A stretch of DNA of 64,000 bases, taken from assembly GCA_016218725.1 (NCBI GenBank), contig JACRDB010000097.1, forward strand, positions 39,654 through 103,653. The letters run 5' to 3'. Origin of the DNA: Deltaproteobacteria bacterium. GTDB lineage: Bacteria > Myxococcota_A > Polyangia > Polyangiales > Ga0077539. Below are positions 52,704 to 61,960 of the stretch, in pieces (position 1 is the stretch's first letter; every line of letters starts with the position of its first letter). The notes beneath the pieces are model-generated. The model made no database searches. It was not told where the DNA came from and saw only the letters and a list, made by a program, of their open reading frames with translations. The translations under genes and the position numbers were made by a program.

Positions 52704-53465
52704 TTACAAGAGCCCCGGCGCGATGGCCCGGCGCTCGGCGGGGTACTCCGGGAAGCGGGCGCGGTACCAGCGGTGGTGCGCGAGCGCCCTGGGGACCAGG
52801 TTGGCAGTGGTCCACGCGGCGAAGGCCAGCGCCGGGAGGCTCCACGCGGCCAGGGCGTAGCCCCACCAGGCCACGGTCTCACCGAGGTAGTTGGGGCATG
52901 ACACCCAGCGGTAGAGGCCGCCCTGGGGGATCTTGTAGCCCGTCTCCCCGGGCGCCCGGAGGCCCCGGAGCACCTCGTCGGCGTGGAGGTTCACGCCTTC
53001 ACCCACGATGAAGAGCAGCATCCCCACGAGGAAGCGCGGGTCCGCGAGCCAGGAGGCGCCCCGCTCGGGCCCGAGGTGGAAGCTCCACCGCCCGTTGGTG
53101 TAACCATTGATCACATTGAAGAAGGCGCCGCTCCCCACGATGAGGGCGGGCACCGGCGTGGGCGTACCCCTCCACCGGAAGGGCTGCACCAGCGTGCGGT
53201 GGGCGTAGTGCGCGAGCCACGGGAGCAGCAGCGCCCAGCCCACGGCGCTCCCCCCGTGGCGCCCCGTGGCGAAGGTCACGGCCATGGCCACGGGCGAAGG
53301 GAGCTCCATGAGCACCCACCCCCAGCGGGCCGGGAGGGTCGGCCCGGGCGCCCTCCCCGCGTGACGGCCGTAGGGCGCCCGGAGGAAGAGCAGCGCCACG
53401 AAGACCACCCCCGCCAGGGCGATCCACCACGGGAGCGCGCGCGCGAAGAGGGCGCCTTCGGTCAC
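52704..53465 (-). CDS. Steroid 5-alpha-reductase-like membrane protein
   Basis: This 253-aa protein has about six hydrophobic segments. Its C-terminal half has the steroid 5-alpha-reductase/DUF1295 signature: NVINGYTNGRWSFHLGP, QGGLYRWVSCPNYLGETVAW and HHRWYRARFPEYPAERRAI. Such enzymes reduce a double bond in steroids or fatty acyl chains using NADPH, in the membrane. It starts at a GTG overlapping the stop of the SDR gene upstream (GTGA), so the two are coupled. A steroid or polyprenoid substrate is likely; the exact one is unknown. Confidence 0.88.
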   Translation of the reverse strand: MTEGALFARALPWWIALAGVVFVALLFLRAPYGRHAGRAPGPTLPARWGWVLMELPSPVAMAVTFATGRHGGSAVGWALLLPWLAHYAHRTLVQPFRWRGTPTPVPALIVGSGAFFNVINGYTNGRWSFHLGPERGASWLADPRFLVGMLLFIVGEGVNLHADEVLRGLRAPGETGYKIPQGGLYRWVSCPNYLGETVAWWGYALAAWSLPALAFAAWTTANLVPRALAHHRWYRARFPEYPAERRAIAPGLL

Positions 53466-54442
53466 CGCAGCATCCCCTCGTCGCGGTACCAACGCACGGC
53501 GTCGCGCACGGTCTCCTCCAGGGGCCGCGGCGCCAGGCCCAGGCACCGCGAGGCCTTCTCGTGGGAGATCCTCCGGTGGGTCTTCAAGGCATGCACCGCC
53601 GCGCGGGTGACCGGGAGGCGCAGCCCGGTGACCCTGGACGCGAGCTCGCCGAAGGGCGCCGCGAGCTCCGCGCACCACAGCGGGAGCACCCCCCTGGGAG
53701 GCTGAGTCCCGGCGGCCTCGCAGGCGTAGCGGGCCAGCTCCTCCATGGTCCCGTGGCGGCTCCCGACGAGGTAGTGCTCCCCGGTGGGGGCCCTGGAGGG
53801 GTCCTCGGCGGTGACGCCCAGGGCGACCACGTCGCGCACGTCCACCCAGTCAAAGGACGCGCGCACCAGCGCGAGCTCGCGCCCCGCGGCGACGCGGCGG
53901 AGCCACGCCCCCTGGTTGGAGGTGCCCGGGTCAAAGGGCCCGAGGACCCCGGTGGGGTGCAGGGTCACGGCGTCCAGGCCCTCGGACACCAGCCGGTCCA
54001 CGGCGAGGCTCCCAAGGGCCTTGGAGCGGTCATACGCGGGGTGCGAGGGGTCCAGGGCGTAGCCCCGGGTCTCGTCCACGAGGGCCTCGGTGGTGTCCGG
54101 GCGGAAGGCATGCACCGAGCTGTAGTGCACCATGCGGACGCGCGCGTCGCGGCAGGCCTGGGCGACGTTGCGGGTGCCGCCCTCGTTGACGGCCTTCATC
54201 TTCGGGAAGTCCCAGGGCACGAGCGAGATCACCGCGGCGAGGTGGTGCACGACGGCCACGCCTTCGACCGCGCGGCGCACGGCCCCGGGGTCCCGCACAT
54301 CACCGTGGAAGCGCTGGACCTCGGGCGGGAGCCTCCGGGGCTCGTCGCGGACCAGGGCCCTCACGGCGCGGCCCTGGGACAGCAGGAGCCGCACCAGGGC
54401 GTTGCCGAGGTGCCCGGTGGCACCGGTGACCAGGACCGTCAT
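53462..54442 (-). CDS. Extended SDR (3-beta-HSD/NAD-epimerase type)
   Basis: This 326-aa oxidoreductase has the N-terminal Rossmann motif VLVTGATGHLGNALVRLL, then the Ser-Tyr-Lys catalytic set (MVHYSSVHAF with the active Ser, and YDRSKALGSL with Tyr and Lys), and a C-terminal substrate lobe ending VRDAVRWYRDEG. Length and motif order fit 3-beta-hydroxysteroid dehydrogenase/epimerase relatives. The ATG at 54442 is the one placing the Rossmann fold at the N-terminus. Coupling with the reductase gene suggests a two-step sterol or lipid conversion. Confidence 0.9.
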   Translation of the reverse strand: MTVLVTGATGHLGNALVRLLLSQGRAVRALVRDEPRRLPPEVQRFHGDVRDPGAVRRAVEGVAVVHHLAAVISLVPWDFPKMKAVNEGGTRNVAQACRDARVRMVHYSSVHAFRPDTTEALVDETRGYALDPSHPAYDRSKALGSLAVDRLVSEGLDAVTLHPTGVLGPFDPGTSNQGAWLRRVAAGRELALVRASFDWVDVRDVVALGVTAEDPSRAPTGEHYLVGSRHGTMEELARYACEAAGTQPPRGVLPLWCAELAAPFGELASRVTGLRLPVTRAAVHALKTHRRISHEKASRCLGLAPRPLEETVRDAVRWYRDEGMLR

Positions 54443-54485
54443 GGGGCAGGGAACATACCTCGATTCGCCCACCGGGGCGCTGTTC

Positions 54486-55535
54486 CTACCGCGTGCGGAA
54501 GCTCCACACCCGATACCACCGCCGGCCGTCCACCATGGCCTCCAGCTCCACCGTGTGGTCGCTGTTGGGCTGCAGCGCCGTGTCCGCGTACAGGAACACG
54601 AAGCCCGCCGTGGCGATCTGCCGGTCCCCCGTCACGTCGTGAGCGGCGTCCTCGGTGCGGGCGAAGGTCGAGTGCACCAGCGGCTCGCAGAGGGTGTTGT
54701 AGATCCGGTGGTGCAGTATGGTCACCGTGTTGCTCGGGAAGGTCACCGTGATCACCTGGCCGCTCGGCCAGCGCATGGTGCTGCGCGGCGCCGGCGGCCT
54801 GGGGCCCTCCAGGTCCCCGCGGAAGCCCGGGGGCACCCCGGTGGTGCCCGGCGGGGGGAAGATCACCGGCTCCGCGATGGTCCCCCGAGGCATCGACGAC
54901 AGGCTCCCGAACTCCATGGTGTTGTGCCGCGTCTGGCGCCCGTTGAAGGGCCCCGGCACGCTGCCGTACCCCACCACGTTCCACCGCGCGTCCACGAAGG
55001 GCTGGCGGTGGTACACGGTCCATACCCACCCATCGATGGAGCTCACCGGGTTCGGGTCCCAGTTGATCACCTCCGCCGCCCCGCCCGGGAAGCCCGCCTG
55101 CCGCACCCGGGACCCGGGGTCCGCCCCCGTGAAGCCCATGCAGCTGGCCACCTCGCCGTGGGCCCCCGGCCAGCAGCTCGACGGCGTCGTCGCCATGAAG
55201 CGCGAGTGGTTCGTCGCCGCCACCTCGAGCTCCCGCGAGGCATGCACCGGCAGGAGCCCCGCTGCCGTCCGCCAGTGGTTGGTACGTATCAGCGCGCCCA
55301 CCTGCGCGTCGTCGCTCTCCGCGGTGGGCATCCCGACACCCTCCCGCGAGAAATCCGGCGGCCCCCGGTCCGCGCATGCGCACGGATCCGTACACCGCGG
55401 AGCGTCCGTGAAACCACTCACCGGCCCCGAAGGCCCCGCCGGCGCCGGCGGGGGCAGCGGCTCGTCCCCGCAGCCCACCAGCGTAACTACGCAGAAACAT
55501 TGGAAAATCAAAGAACCGCAAGCGCCAGGCTTCAT
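54486..55535 (-). CDS. CAP-domain (SCP/PR-1) lipoprotein
   Basis: This 349-aa protein has a lipoprotein signal (IFQCFCVVTLVGC), a Pro/Asp spacer and a CAP domain. Helix-1 reads ALIRTNHWRTAAGLLPVHAS, the central ELEVAATNHSRFM carries a His, and GHAGEVA-type segments follow with several Cys. A 130-residue C-terminal extension ends in a beta-domain (HTVELEAMVDGRRWYRVWSF). It is secreted and anchored at the surface; CAP proteins bind lipids or act as proteases, and none of these functions can be confirmed here. Confidence 0.85.
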   Translation of the reverse strand: MKPGACGSLIFQCFCVVTLVGCGDEPLPPPAPAGPSGPVSGFTDAPRCTDPCACADRGPPDFSREGVGMPTAESDDAQVGALIRTNHWRTAAGLLPVHASRELEVAATNHSRFMATTPSSCWPGAHGEVASCMGFTGADPGSRVRQAGFPGGAAEVINWDPNPVSSIDGWVWTVYHRQPFVDARWNVVGYGSVPGPFNGRQTRHNTMEFGSLSSMPRGTIAEPVIFPPPGTTGVPPGFRGDLEGPRPPAPRSTMRWPSGQVITVTFPSNTVTILHHRIYNTLCEPLVHSTFARTEDAAHDVTGDRQIATAGFVFLYADTALQPNSDHTVELEAMVDGRRWYRVWSFRTR

Positions 55536-55606
55536 GCGGGCGCTACTGTAGCAACGGAAAGGCCCCTCGTCCCGTCCCAACGGGGTGTGGCAAGGACCCC
55601 GCACCG

Positions 55607-56449
55607 GTGGAACCACAAGCGCTCTGGGTAGACACGGACCTCGCGCTGGGCGCTCCCCGGGGCGACGTGGACGACGGCTGGGCCCTCCTGGCGGCGCTCC
55701 TGGCGCACCGGGCGGGGCGCGTGAAGCTCCTCGGCGTGAGCGCCGTCCATGGGAACACCTCCGCCACCACGGCGCTCGCCTGTGCAAAGAAGCTCCTCGG
55801 TGCCCTGGGGCTGGACCGCGAGGTGCCGCTGTATCCTGGGGCCTCGGGACCGGGGTTGCACAGCCCCGCGGCGGCGGCCCTCGCGGCGGCGCCCGAGGGG
55901 ACCCGGGTGCTGGCCCTCGGGCCGCTGACCAACGTGGCCCGCGCGCTCGCGCTGGACCCTCGGCTCGCCGGGAGGGTGCGCGTGAGCATGGTGGGCGGGA
56001 ACCTCAGGTCCTGGGGGCGCTGGGCGCCCTGGTGGCCCTTTGAGTTCAACCTGGCGCTCGACGCACCCGCGGCGCGCGAGGTCTTCCAGGCCCCCGTGGA
56101 GCGCTGGCTGTACCCGCTGGACGTCACCGCCGGGCTCCGGGTGGGCGTCCCCGCGCTCCTCCGCGTCGCGCGTACGGGCGCCCTCGGGCGCAGGCTCGTG
56201 GCGGGCTCCCTGCGGTGGCTGGCGTATGCGCCGCTGCGGTACCGCTCGCTCTCGTTCCCGGTCTGGGACCTGGTGCCCGCCCTGGACGCCCTGGGGTGCC
56301 TCCCTCGGGAGGTGCTGGTGCGGCGCCTCGCGGTGCGCGGCCGGGGGCTGCTGGTGGACGATCCCGAGGCGGGGCCCACCTTCACCGTGAGCGTCTTCGA
56401 CCCCGAGGCGGGCCTCCGGGCCTTCCTGGCGCTCCTCGCTGCGGCGTGA
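55607..56449 (+). CDS. Inosine-uridine-preferring nucleoside hydrolase family protein
   Basis: This 280-aa protein starts at GTG. Calcium-binding residues are in WVDTDLALGAPRGDVDDGWA, near the family's D-T-D-x-G-x-D-D pattern but with an insertion (LGAPRGDVDDG). VSMVGGNLRSWGRWAPWWPF and FEFNLALDAPAAREVF match the C-terminal active-site region of the family. The usual C-terminal His/Asp set is less clear, so substrate specificity may differ. It cleaves N-glycosidic bonds in nucleosides in known members. It is divergent from the CAP gene. Confidence 0.85.
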   Translation: MEPQALWVDTDLALGAPRGDVDDGWALLAALLAHRAGRVKLLGVSAVHGNTSATTALACAKKLLGALGLDREVPLYPGASGPGLHSPAAAALAAAPEGTRVLALGPLTNVARALALDPRLAGRVRVSMVGGNLRSWGRWAPWWPFEFNLALDAPAAREVFQAPVERWLYPLDVTAGLRVGVPALLRVARTGALGRRLVAGSLRWLAYAPLRYRSLSFPVWDLVPALDALGCLPREVLVRRLAVRGRGLLVDDPEAGPTFTVSVFDPEAGLRAFLALLAAA

Positions 56450-56495
56450 GGCGCCGCGCCGGAAGTCGTTGACGTGGGCGCGCCTTCCGTGTGTG

Positions 56496-58322
56496 ATGAA
56501 GTGCTTGGACCGCTGGCGGACCGGAGGGGTGTGGGGCTATCTCGGGACCCTGGCGGTGCTGGCGTGCGTGTACTTCGCCACGGCGCGTTTCGGCCTCTCG
56601 CTGGCCTTCGTCGCCGAGCAGGTCACCGCCGTGTGGCCCCCGACGGGCATCGCCCTGGCGGCGGTGTTGCTCCTGGGTCCCAGGGTGTGGCCCGGCATCG
56701 CCCTCGGGGCCCTGACCATCAACGCCGCCACCAACGAGCCCCTCGCCACCGCCGCGGGGATCGCCGTGGGCAATACCCTGGAGGCCCTCTTCGGCGCGTG
56801 GCTCTTCCGCAGGCTCGCCCCGGACGGCGCCTCCCTCGACCGCCTCCGGGCGGTCAGCGCGCTGGTGCTGGTAGCCCTCCTCAGCACCACCGTGAGCGCC
56901 ACCCTGGGCGTGCTCTCCCTGGGCGCCGGGGGGGTGGTCCCCTGGGGCCGCGCGGGCGCCACCTGGAGCGTCTGGTGGCTCGGCGACGCCCTCGGGGACC
57001 TGGTCGTGGCGCCGCTGCTCCTGGCCCTCGCCCTGCCCCGGGGGGAGCGCACCCACGCCGGCTCGCGGGTGGAGCTCGCCGCGCTGCTCGTGGCCCTGGT
57101 GCTCGTGGGCCAGGTGGTGCTGGATGGCAGGCTCGTGGCCGAGGCCTCCCGGTACCAGCTCCAGTACCTGGTGTTCCCGTTTCTCCTGTGGGCGGGCCTG
57201 CGCTTCGGGCCCCGGGAGGTCGCGGTCACCGTCGCCGTGGTCAGCGGGTCCGTGCTCTGGGGGAGCATCCACCACCGGGGCCCCTTCACCGAGGGCGCCC
57301 TCGCCGAGCGCCTGGTCACGCTCCAGGCCTTCATGGGCGTGGCCTCGGTGACGGGCCTGGCCCTGGTCTCGGTCACCGCCGAGCGGGGCGCCTCGCTCCT
57401 GGCCCTGCGCCGCGCCCGGGACGAGCTCGAAGACCGCGTGCGCGACCGCACCCGGGAGCTCTCCGCGGTGAACGCCACCCTGGTGGACGAGGTCCAGGAG
57501 CGCAAGCGCCGGGAGGAGGAGCTCCGCGCGGTGAACCAGCAGCTCCTGCGCAGCACCACGGAGCTCCACAGCAAGAACGAAGAGGTCGAGGCCTTCGTCT
57601 ACACCGTGTCCCACGACCTCCGCGCGCCGCTGGTGAACCTCCAGGGCTTCGCCGCGGAGCTCGGCCATAGCTGCAAGGACCTGGAGGCGCTCCTGCGGGA
57701 CGTGCCCCTGGACCCGCCCCGGGCGGAGTCCCTCGCGGCGCTCCTCGGCGAGGACATCCCCGGCGCGCTCAAGTACATCGGCGCCAGCACCACGCGCTTC
57801 CAGCGATTGATCGACGCGCTCCTGCGCCTGTCCCGCACCGGGCGGCAGGACTACCGCGAGGAGAACCTGGACATGCCCGAGCTCGTCGCCTCGTGCCTCG
57901 ACGCCCTGCGCGCGACCCTCGATGCCAGCGGGGCCCGCGTGGTGCAGGGCGCGCTCCCCGCGGTCCGCGGGGACCCCACCGCCGTCAGCCAGGTCTTCTC
58001 GAACCTCCTCGGCAACGCCCTCAACTACCTCCAGAAGGGCCGCGAGGGTCGGGTCGAGGTCGCCGGCGAGCCCCACGGCGCGCTCGTGCGATTCTGGGTG
58101 AGGGACAACGGCGTGGGCTTCGCGCCTGAGGTACAATCAAGGGTGTTTCGGGTGTTCCAACGCTTTCGGCCGGAGCTCTGTCCGGGGGAGGGCCTCGGCC
58201 TTGCAATTTGCAAGCGCATCGTCGAGAGGCACGGTGGCACCCTCCGGGTGGAGAGCCAGGAGGGCACCGGGAGCACCTTCTATTTTACGCTGCCCGCAGC
58301 CGAAGGAGACGCAAACGTATGA
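56496..58322 (+). CDS. Membrane histidine kinase with MASE1 sensor
   Basis: This 608-aa kinase is first in a three-gene signalling operon. An N-terminal eight-helix MASE1 domain (about 1-290; GLSLAFVAEQVTAVWPPTG, WWLGDALGDLVVAPLLLAL) is followed by a coiled linker (VRDRTRELSAVNATLVDEVQ), HisKA (VEAFVYTVSHDLRAPLVN, His near 375) and HATPase (NLLGNALNY, GLGLAICKRIV). The start at 56496 is uncertain since no ribosome site is clear and a TTG nine codons upstream is in frame. Its TGA overlaps the next ATG (ATGA). Confidence 0.92.
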   Translation: MKCLDRWRTGGVWGYLGTLAVLACVYFATARFGLSLAFVAEQVTAVWPPTGIALAAVLLLGPRVWPGIALGALTINAATNEPLATAAGIAVGNTLEALFGAWLFRRLAPDGASLDRLRAVSALVLVALLSTTVSATLGVLSLGAGGVVPWGRAGATWSVWWLGDALGDLVVAPLLLALALPRGERTHAGSRVELAALLVALVLVGQVVLDGRLVAEASRYQLQYLVFPFLLWAGLRFGPREVAVTVAVVSGSVLWGSIHHRGPFTEGALAERLVTLQAFMGVASVTGLALVSVTAERGASLLALRRARDELEDRVRDRTRELSAVNATLVDEVQERKRREEELRAVNQQLLRSTTELHSKNEEVEAFVYTVSHDLRAPLVNLQGFAAELGHSCKDLEALLRDVPLDPPRAESLAALLGEDIPGALKYIGASTTRFQRLIDALLRLSRTGRQDYREENLDMPELVASCLDALRATLDASGARVVQGALPAVRGDPTAVSQVFSNLLGNALNYLQKGREGRVEVAGEPHGALVRFWVRDNGVGFAPEVQSRVFRVFQRFRPELCPGEGLGLAICKRIVERHGGTLRVESQEGTGSTFYFTLPAAEGDANV

Positions 58323-58750
58323 ACGCCGCGCCGGAACTTCTCATGGTGGACGATGACCAGGGGCACGTGGAGCTCATCCGGAGGAACCTCCGTCGGGCGG
58401 GGTTCACCAATGTCATCGCGACCATGGACAACGGCGAGGCGGCGCTGGACTACGTGTTCCGCCGCGGCGCCTACGCCGACCGCCCGGACCGCCCGGGGCT
58501 CATGATCCTGATGGACCTGAAGATGCCCGGCCGCATCGATGGCTCCGAGGCCCTCCGGCAGCTCAAGGCGGACCCCACGACCAAGGCCATCCCGGTGATC
58601 ATGCTCACGACCACCGACGACCCCCGGGAGGTCTCCCGGTGCTACGAACTCGGCTGCAACGTGTACGTGACCAAGCCCGTGGACCCGGCGAGCTTCTCGG
58701 ACGTCCTGCGCAAGCTCGGGCAGTTCATCACCGTCATGCGGACGCCCTGA
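58319..58750 (+). CDS. Single-domain response regulator (Rcp1/CheY type)
   Basis: This 143-aa protein is only a receiver domain: LLMVDDDQGHVELIRRNLRR, the phosphoacceptor in ILMDLKMPGRIDG, Thr in IMLTTTDDPRE and Lys in YVTKPVDP. The extra helix and length fit the Rcp1-like group that pairs with phytochrome and other kinases. It has no output domain. It sits between two kinases with ATGA coupling upstream and one base of spacing downstream (TGAATG), so it probably shuttles phosphate between them. Confidence 0.93.
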   Translation: MNAAPELLMVDDDQGHVELIRRNLRRAGFTNVIATMDNGEAALDYVFRRGAYADRPDRPGLMILMDLKMPGRIDGSEALRQLKADPTTKAIPVIMLTTTDDPREVSRCYELGCNVYVTKPVDPASFSDVLRKLGQFITVMRTP

Positions 58751-60613
58751 ATGACACCTCGGACGACGGTGCTGGTGGTCGAGGACGACCTGGCCACCGC
58801 GGAGCTGGAGCGCCGCACGCTCCGCCGCGCGGGCATGGAGGTGCACCTCGCCGAGGGCCCCGAGGAGGCCCTGAGGCTCCTGTCCACGGGCACCTACACC
58901 GCGGTGCTCCTGGACTACAACCTCCCCGGCGGGGACGCCTGGACCGTGCTGGACGCTGCGCATGCGCGCGCCCCGAGGGTGCCGGTGATCATCGTGACCG
59001 CCGCGGGCAACGAGCGCCTCGCGGCGGAGGCCCTGCACCGCGGCGTGGACGACTACGTCCGCAAGGCGGAGACCTTCTGGGAGCACCTCCCGGAGGCCGT
59101 GCGCCGTGTGGAGACCCGCGCCCGGGAGCGCGTCGAGAGCGAGGCGCGCAGGACCTTCCAGCTCCTCCAGGCGGTGGTGCACGCCTCCCCGGTGGCCATC
59201 GTCGCGCTCCGGGCGGACGGCACCCCGGCGGTGTGGAACCCCGCGGCCGAGAGGCTCTTCGGAGAGCCCGGCGCGGAGCTCCTGGGACCGCTGCCCGCGG
59301 GCGTAAGCGCCGGCGCTTCCTTTCGGGACCAGGAGCTGGAGTGGGTCTCCCGGGAGGGCGTGCGGGCCTATCTCAGCGTCACCAGCGTGCCCCTCGGCGA
59401 GGCCGAGGGCCTGGAGCTCGGCACCCTGGCGGTCTTCCTGGACCTCACCGAGCGCCGCAAGATCGAGGCCCGGCTCCGGGCCGCGGATCGGATGGCCTCC
59501 CTCGGGACCCTGGCCGCGGGCGTGGCCCACGAGATCAACAACCCCCTGGCGTACGTCATCGGCAACCTGGAGCTCCTGGAGCTGGAGCTCCCGGGGCTCG
59601 TGGCCCTGAGCCCCCCCGGGCGTGCCCTGGGCCTCGCCGACGCGCTCCGCGAGGCCCGCGCCGGGAGCGAGAGGGTGCGCGCCATCGTGCAGTCCCTGCG
59701 GACCTTCTCCCGCGGTGACGACGAGCGCCGGGGGGCCGTGGACATCCACCGCGTGCTGGATGGCGCCCTCGGGATGACCCGCAACAGCCTGCGTTTCCGC
59801 GCGCGCGTGGTGCGGGACTACGGCCCCGTGGAGCTCGTCGAGGGCAACGAGGGGCAGCTCGCGCAGGTGTTCCTGAACCTGGTGGTCAACGCCGGCCAGG
59901 CGATGCCCGAGGGCGCCGCGGACCACCATGAGCTACGGATCTCCACCCGCCAGGAGGGCCCCGGGTGCGTGTCCGTGGAGGTGCGCGACACCGGCTGCGG
60001 GATCCCTCGGGAGGTGCTCCCGCGGGTCTTCGACCCGTTCTTCACCACCAAGGCCGTGGGCGAGGGCACGGGGCTGGGCCTGGCCATCTGCCACGGGATC
60101 GTGCGGGCCCACGGCGGGGAGATCACCGTGGAGAGCGAGCTCAACCGTGGGACGGTCTTCCGGGTGCTGCTCCCCACGGCGCAGGGGGCTCGGCCCGTGA
60201 CCTCCGTGCCGCCGCCCACGGAGGTCCCCGGGGACGCCCCCCGAGGCCGGGTGCTGGTGGTGGACGACGAGCCGTCCATCGGCAGGATGATCGAGCTCCT
60301 GCTCGGCCCGGAGCACGGCGTGGACGTCGTGGGCAACGGCACCCAGGCGCTGGACAGGCTCCTCGCGGGGGAGCGCTACGACGTGATTCTCTGTGACCTG
60401 GTGATGCCCGTGATGACCGGCATGGACCTCTACGAGCGCCTGGCCGTGGGCGCCCCGGAGGCCCTCGCGCGCATGGTGTTCATGACCGGCGGGGCCTTCA
60501 CGGACCGGGCCCGGGAGTTCCTCGACGAGGTGCCCAACGCCCGCGTGGACAAGCCCTTCTCGCCGCAGACCCTGCGCACGCTGGTGCGCTCCCTGGTGGC
60601 CCGCCGGGCGTGA
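58751..60613 (+). CDS. Hybrid histidine kinase: REC-PAS-HisKA-HATPase-REC
   Basis: This 620-aa protein has an N-terminal receiver (VLVVEDDLATAELERRTL; LLDYNLPGG), a PAS domain (HASPVAIVALRADGTPAVWN), HisKA (MASLGTLAAGVAHEINNPLA, His near 258), HATPase (NLVVNAGQAM; GTGLGLAICHGIV) and a C-terminal receiver (VLVVDDEPSIGRMIELL; LCDLVMPVMTG). The double receivers suit a multistep relay. It begins right after the stop of the response regulator (TGAATG) and closes the operon. The stimulus is unknown. Confidence 0.94.
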   Translation: MTPRTTVLVVEDDLATAELERRTLRRAGMEVHLAEGPEEALRLLSTGTYTAVLLDYNLPGGDAWTVLDAAHARAPRVPVIIVTAAGNERLAAEALHRGVDDYVRKAETFWEHLPEAVRRVETRARERVESEARRTFQLLQAVVHASPVAIVALRADGTPAVWNPAAERLFGEPGAELLGPLPAGVSAGASFRDQELEWVSREGVRAYLSVTSVPLGEAEGLELGTLAVFLDLTERRKIEARLRAADRMASLGTLAAGVAHEINNPLAYVIGNLELLELELPGLVALSPPGRALGLADALREARAGSERVRAIVQSLRTFSRGDDERRGAVDIHRVLDGALGMTRNSLRFRARVVRDYGPVELVEGNEGQLAQVFLNLVVNAGQAMPEGAADHHELRISTRQEGPGCVSVEVRDTGCGIPREVLPRVFDPFFTTKAVGEGTGLGLAICHGIVRAHGGEITVESELNRGTVFRVLLPTAQGARPVTSVPPPTEVPGDAPRGRVLVVDDEPSIGRMIELLLGPEHGVDVVGNGTQALDRLLAGERYDVILCDLVMPVMTGMDLYERLAVGAPEALARMVFMTGGAFTDRAREFLDEVPNARVDKPFSPQTLRTLVRSLVARRA

Positions 60614-60616
60614 CGC

Positions 60617-61948
60617 TCACGCGCGGGCCGTACCCGCGAGCCCCTCCGCGGTGGCGGCGTCGGCGACGGCGCGGGCGACGTTGGTGTGCACATCTGGGTG
60701 GAAGGGGCTGGGCACCACCTCGCCGGGGTCCGCCAGGCGCGCGATGGCGTCCGCTGCGGCCAGGAGCATCCTCGGGGTGATGGCGCGGGCGCGCACGGCG
60801 AGGGCGCCCTTGAAGATCCCGGGGAAGGCCAGGGCGTTGTTGATGCTGCGACCATCGCCCGCGAAGGCGGCCCCGGCGGCGAGGGCCGCGTCCGGGGCGA
60901 TCTCCGGGTCGGGGTTCGAGAGCGCGAAGAGCACCTGCCCCCGGCCCACCATGGCGGGCGACAGGAGCCCGGGCTTGCCGGTGGTGGCCACCACGATGTC
61001 GCAGGTCTTCGTGATGGTCCCGAGGTCGCTGGCCACGGCCCCGAGGGCCACCATGCGCGCGACGGCCTGGGGGTTCACGTCGCTGACCAGCACCTCCCGG
61101 GCGCCCCAGGCGAGGCACAGCCGCGCGATGGCGCTCCCGGCGGCGCCGAGCCCGAGCTGCCCCACGCGGCACACGCGGGGGTCCAGGCCGGTGAGCCAGC
61201 AGGCGTTGCGGATCGCGGCCAGGGCGACGGTGGCGGTGCCGTGCTGGTCGTCGTGCATCACCGGGCGCTGGAGGCGCCGCACCAGCTCGTCCTCGATGGT
61301 GAAGCAGTCGGGGATGCGAATGTCCTCCAGGTGGATGCCCCCGAAGGAGCGGGCCAGGAGCTCCACGGTGTCAATGAAGCGCCCCGGGTCCAGGGTGTCC
61401 ACCAGGAGGGGCACCGCGGAGAGCCCCGCGAAGCGGTCATAGAGCACGGCCTTGCCCTCCATCACGGGCAGGCTCGCCAGCGCGCCGATGTTTCCGAGGC
61501 CGAGCACCCTGGTGCCGTTGGTGAAGATCCCCACGGAGCGGCCGATGGAGGTGAGCTCCCAGGCCTTCTCGGGCTCGGCCTGGAGGGCCAGGGAGACCCT
61601 CGCCACGCCCGGCGTGTAGATGTACCGAAGGTCCGTCACCTGATCGACCTTGACCCGGCTGCCACAATGGACCTTGCCGCCCTGGTGCCGCGCGAAGACC
61701 TGGTCGGAGACGGCCAGCACCTCCACGCCCTCCAGCGCGCGCAGCGCGGCCACCACGCGCTCGGTGTGGGCGGCGTCCTCGGTCTCCAGGACCACGTCGC
61801 GCACGGTCCAGGCCTCGCCGAGCTGGTGCGTGGTGATGTCCCCGAGGAGCCCCCCGGCGCGGGCCACGGTGTCCGCGAAGCGAGCGAGCTGCCCCGGGCG
61901 GTGCGGCAGGCGCACCCTCACGGAGGTGTCATGGCTGTATTTCCGCAC
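60617..61948 (-). CDS. NAD(P)-dependent malic enzyme with N-terminal ACT domain
   Basis: This 443-aa enzyme converts malate to pyruvate and CO2. An N-terminal ACT-like regulatory domain (about 8-82; VRLPHRPGQLARFADTVARA) precedes the catalytic part: RYIYTPGVARVSLAL, RVLGLGNIGALASLPVMEGK (Tyr/Lys site), HLEDIRIPDCFTIEDEL, MHDDQHGTATVALAAIRNA and the NAD fold GLGAAGSAIARLC. It starts at GTG after AAGAGG. It lies 12 bases after the rRNA methyltransferase gene, probably co-transcribed. ACT domains on malic enzymes bind amino acids or similar effectors. Confidence 0.94.
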   Translation of the reverse strand: MRKYSHDTSVRVRLPHRPGQLARFADTVARAGGLLGDITTHQLGEAWTVRDVVLETEDAAHTERVVAALRALEGVEVLAVSDQVFARHQGGKVHCGSRVKVDQVTDLRYIYTPGVARVSLALQAEPEKAWELTSIGRSVGIFTNGTRVLGLGNIGALASLPVMEGKAVLYDRFAGLSAVPLLVDTLDPGRFIDTVELLARSFGGIHLEDIRIPDCFTIEDELVRRLQRPVMHDDQHGTATVALAAIRNACWLTGLDPRVCRVGQLGLGAAGSAIARLCLAWGAREVLVSDVNPQAVARMVALGAVASDLGTITKTCDIVVATTGKPGLLSPAMVGRGQVLFALSNPDPEIAPDAALAAGAAFAGDGRSINNALAFPGIFKGALAVRARAITPRMLLAAADAIARLADPGEVVPSPFHPDVHTNVARAVADAATAEGLAGTARA

Positions 61949-61960
61949 GGCGCAGACCTC

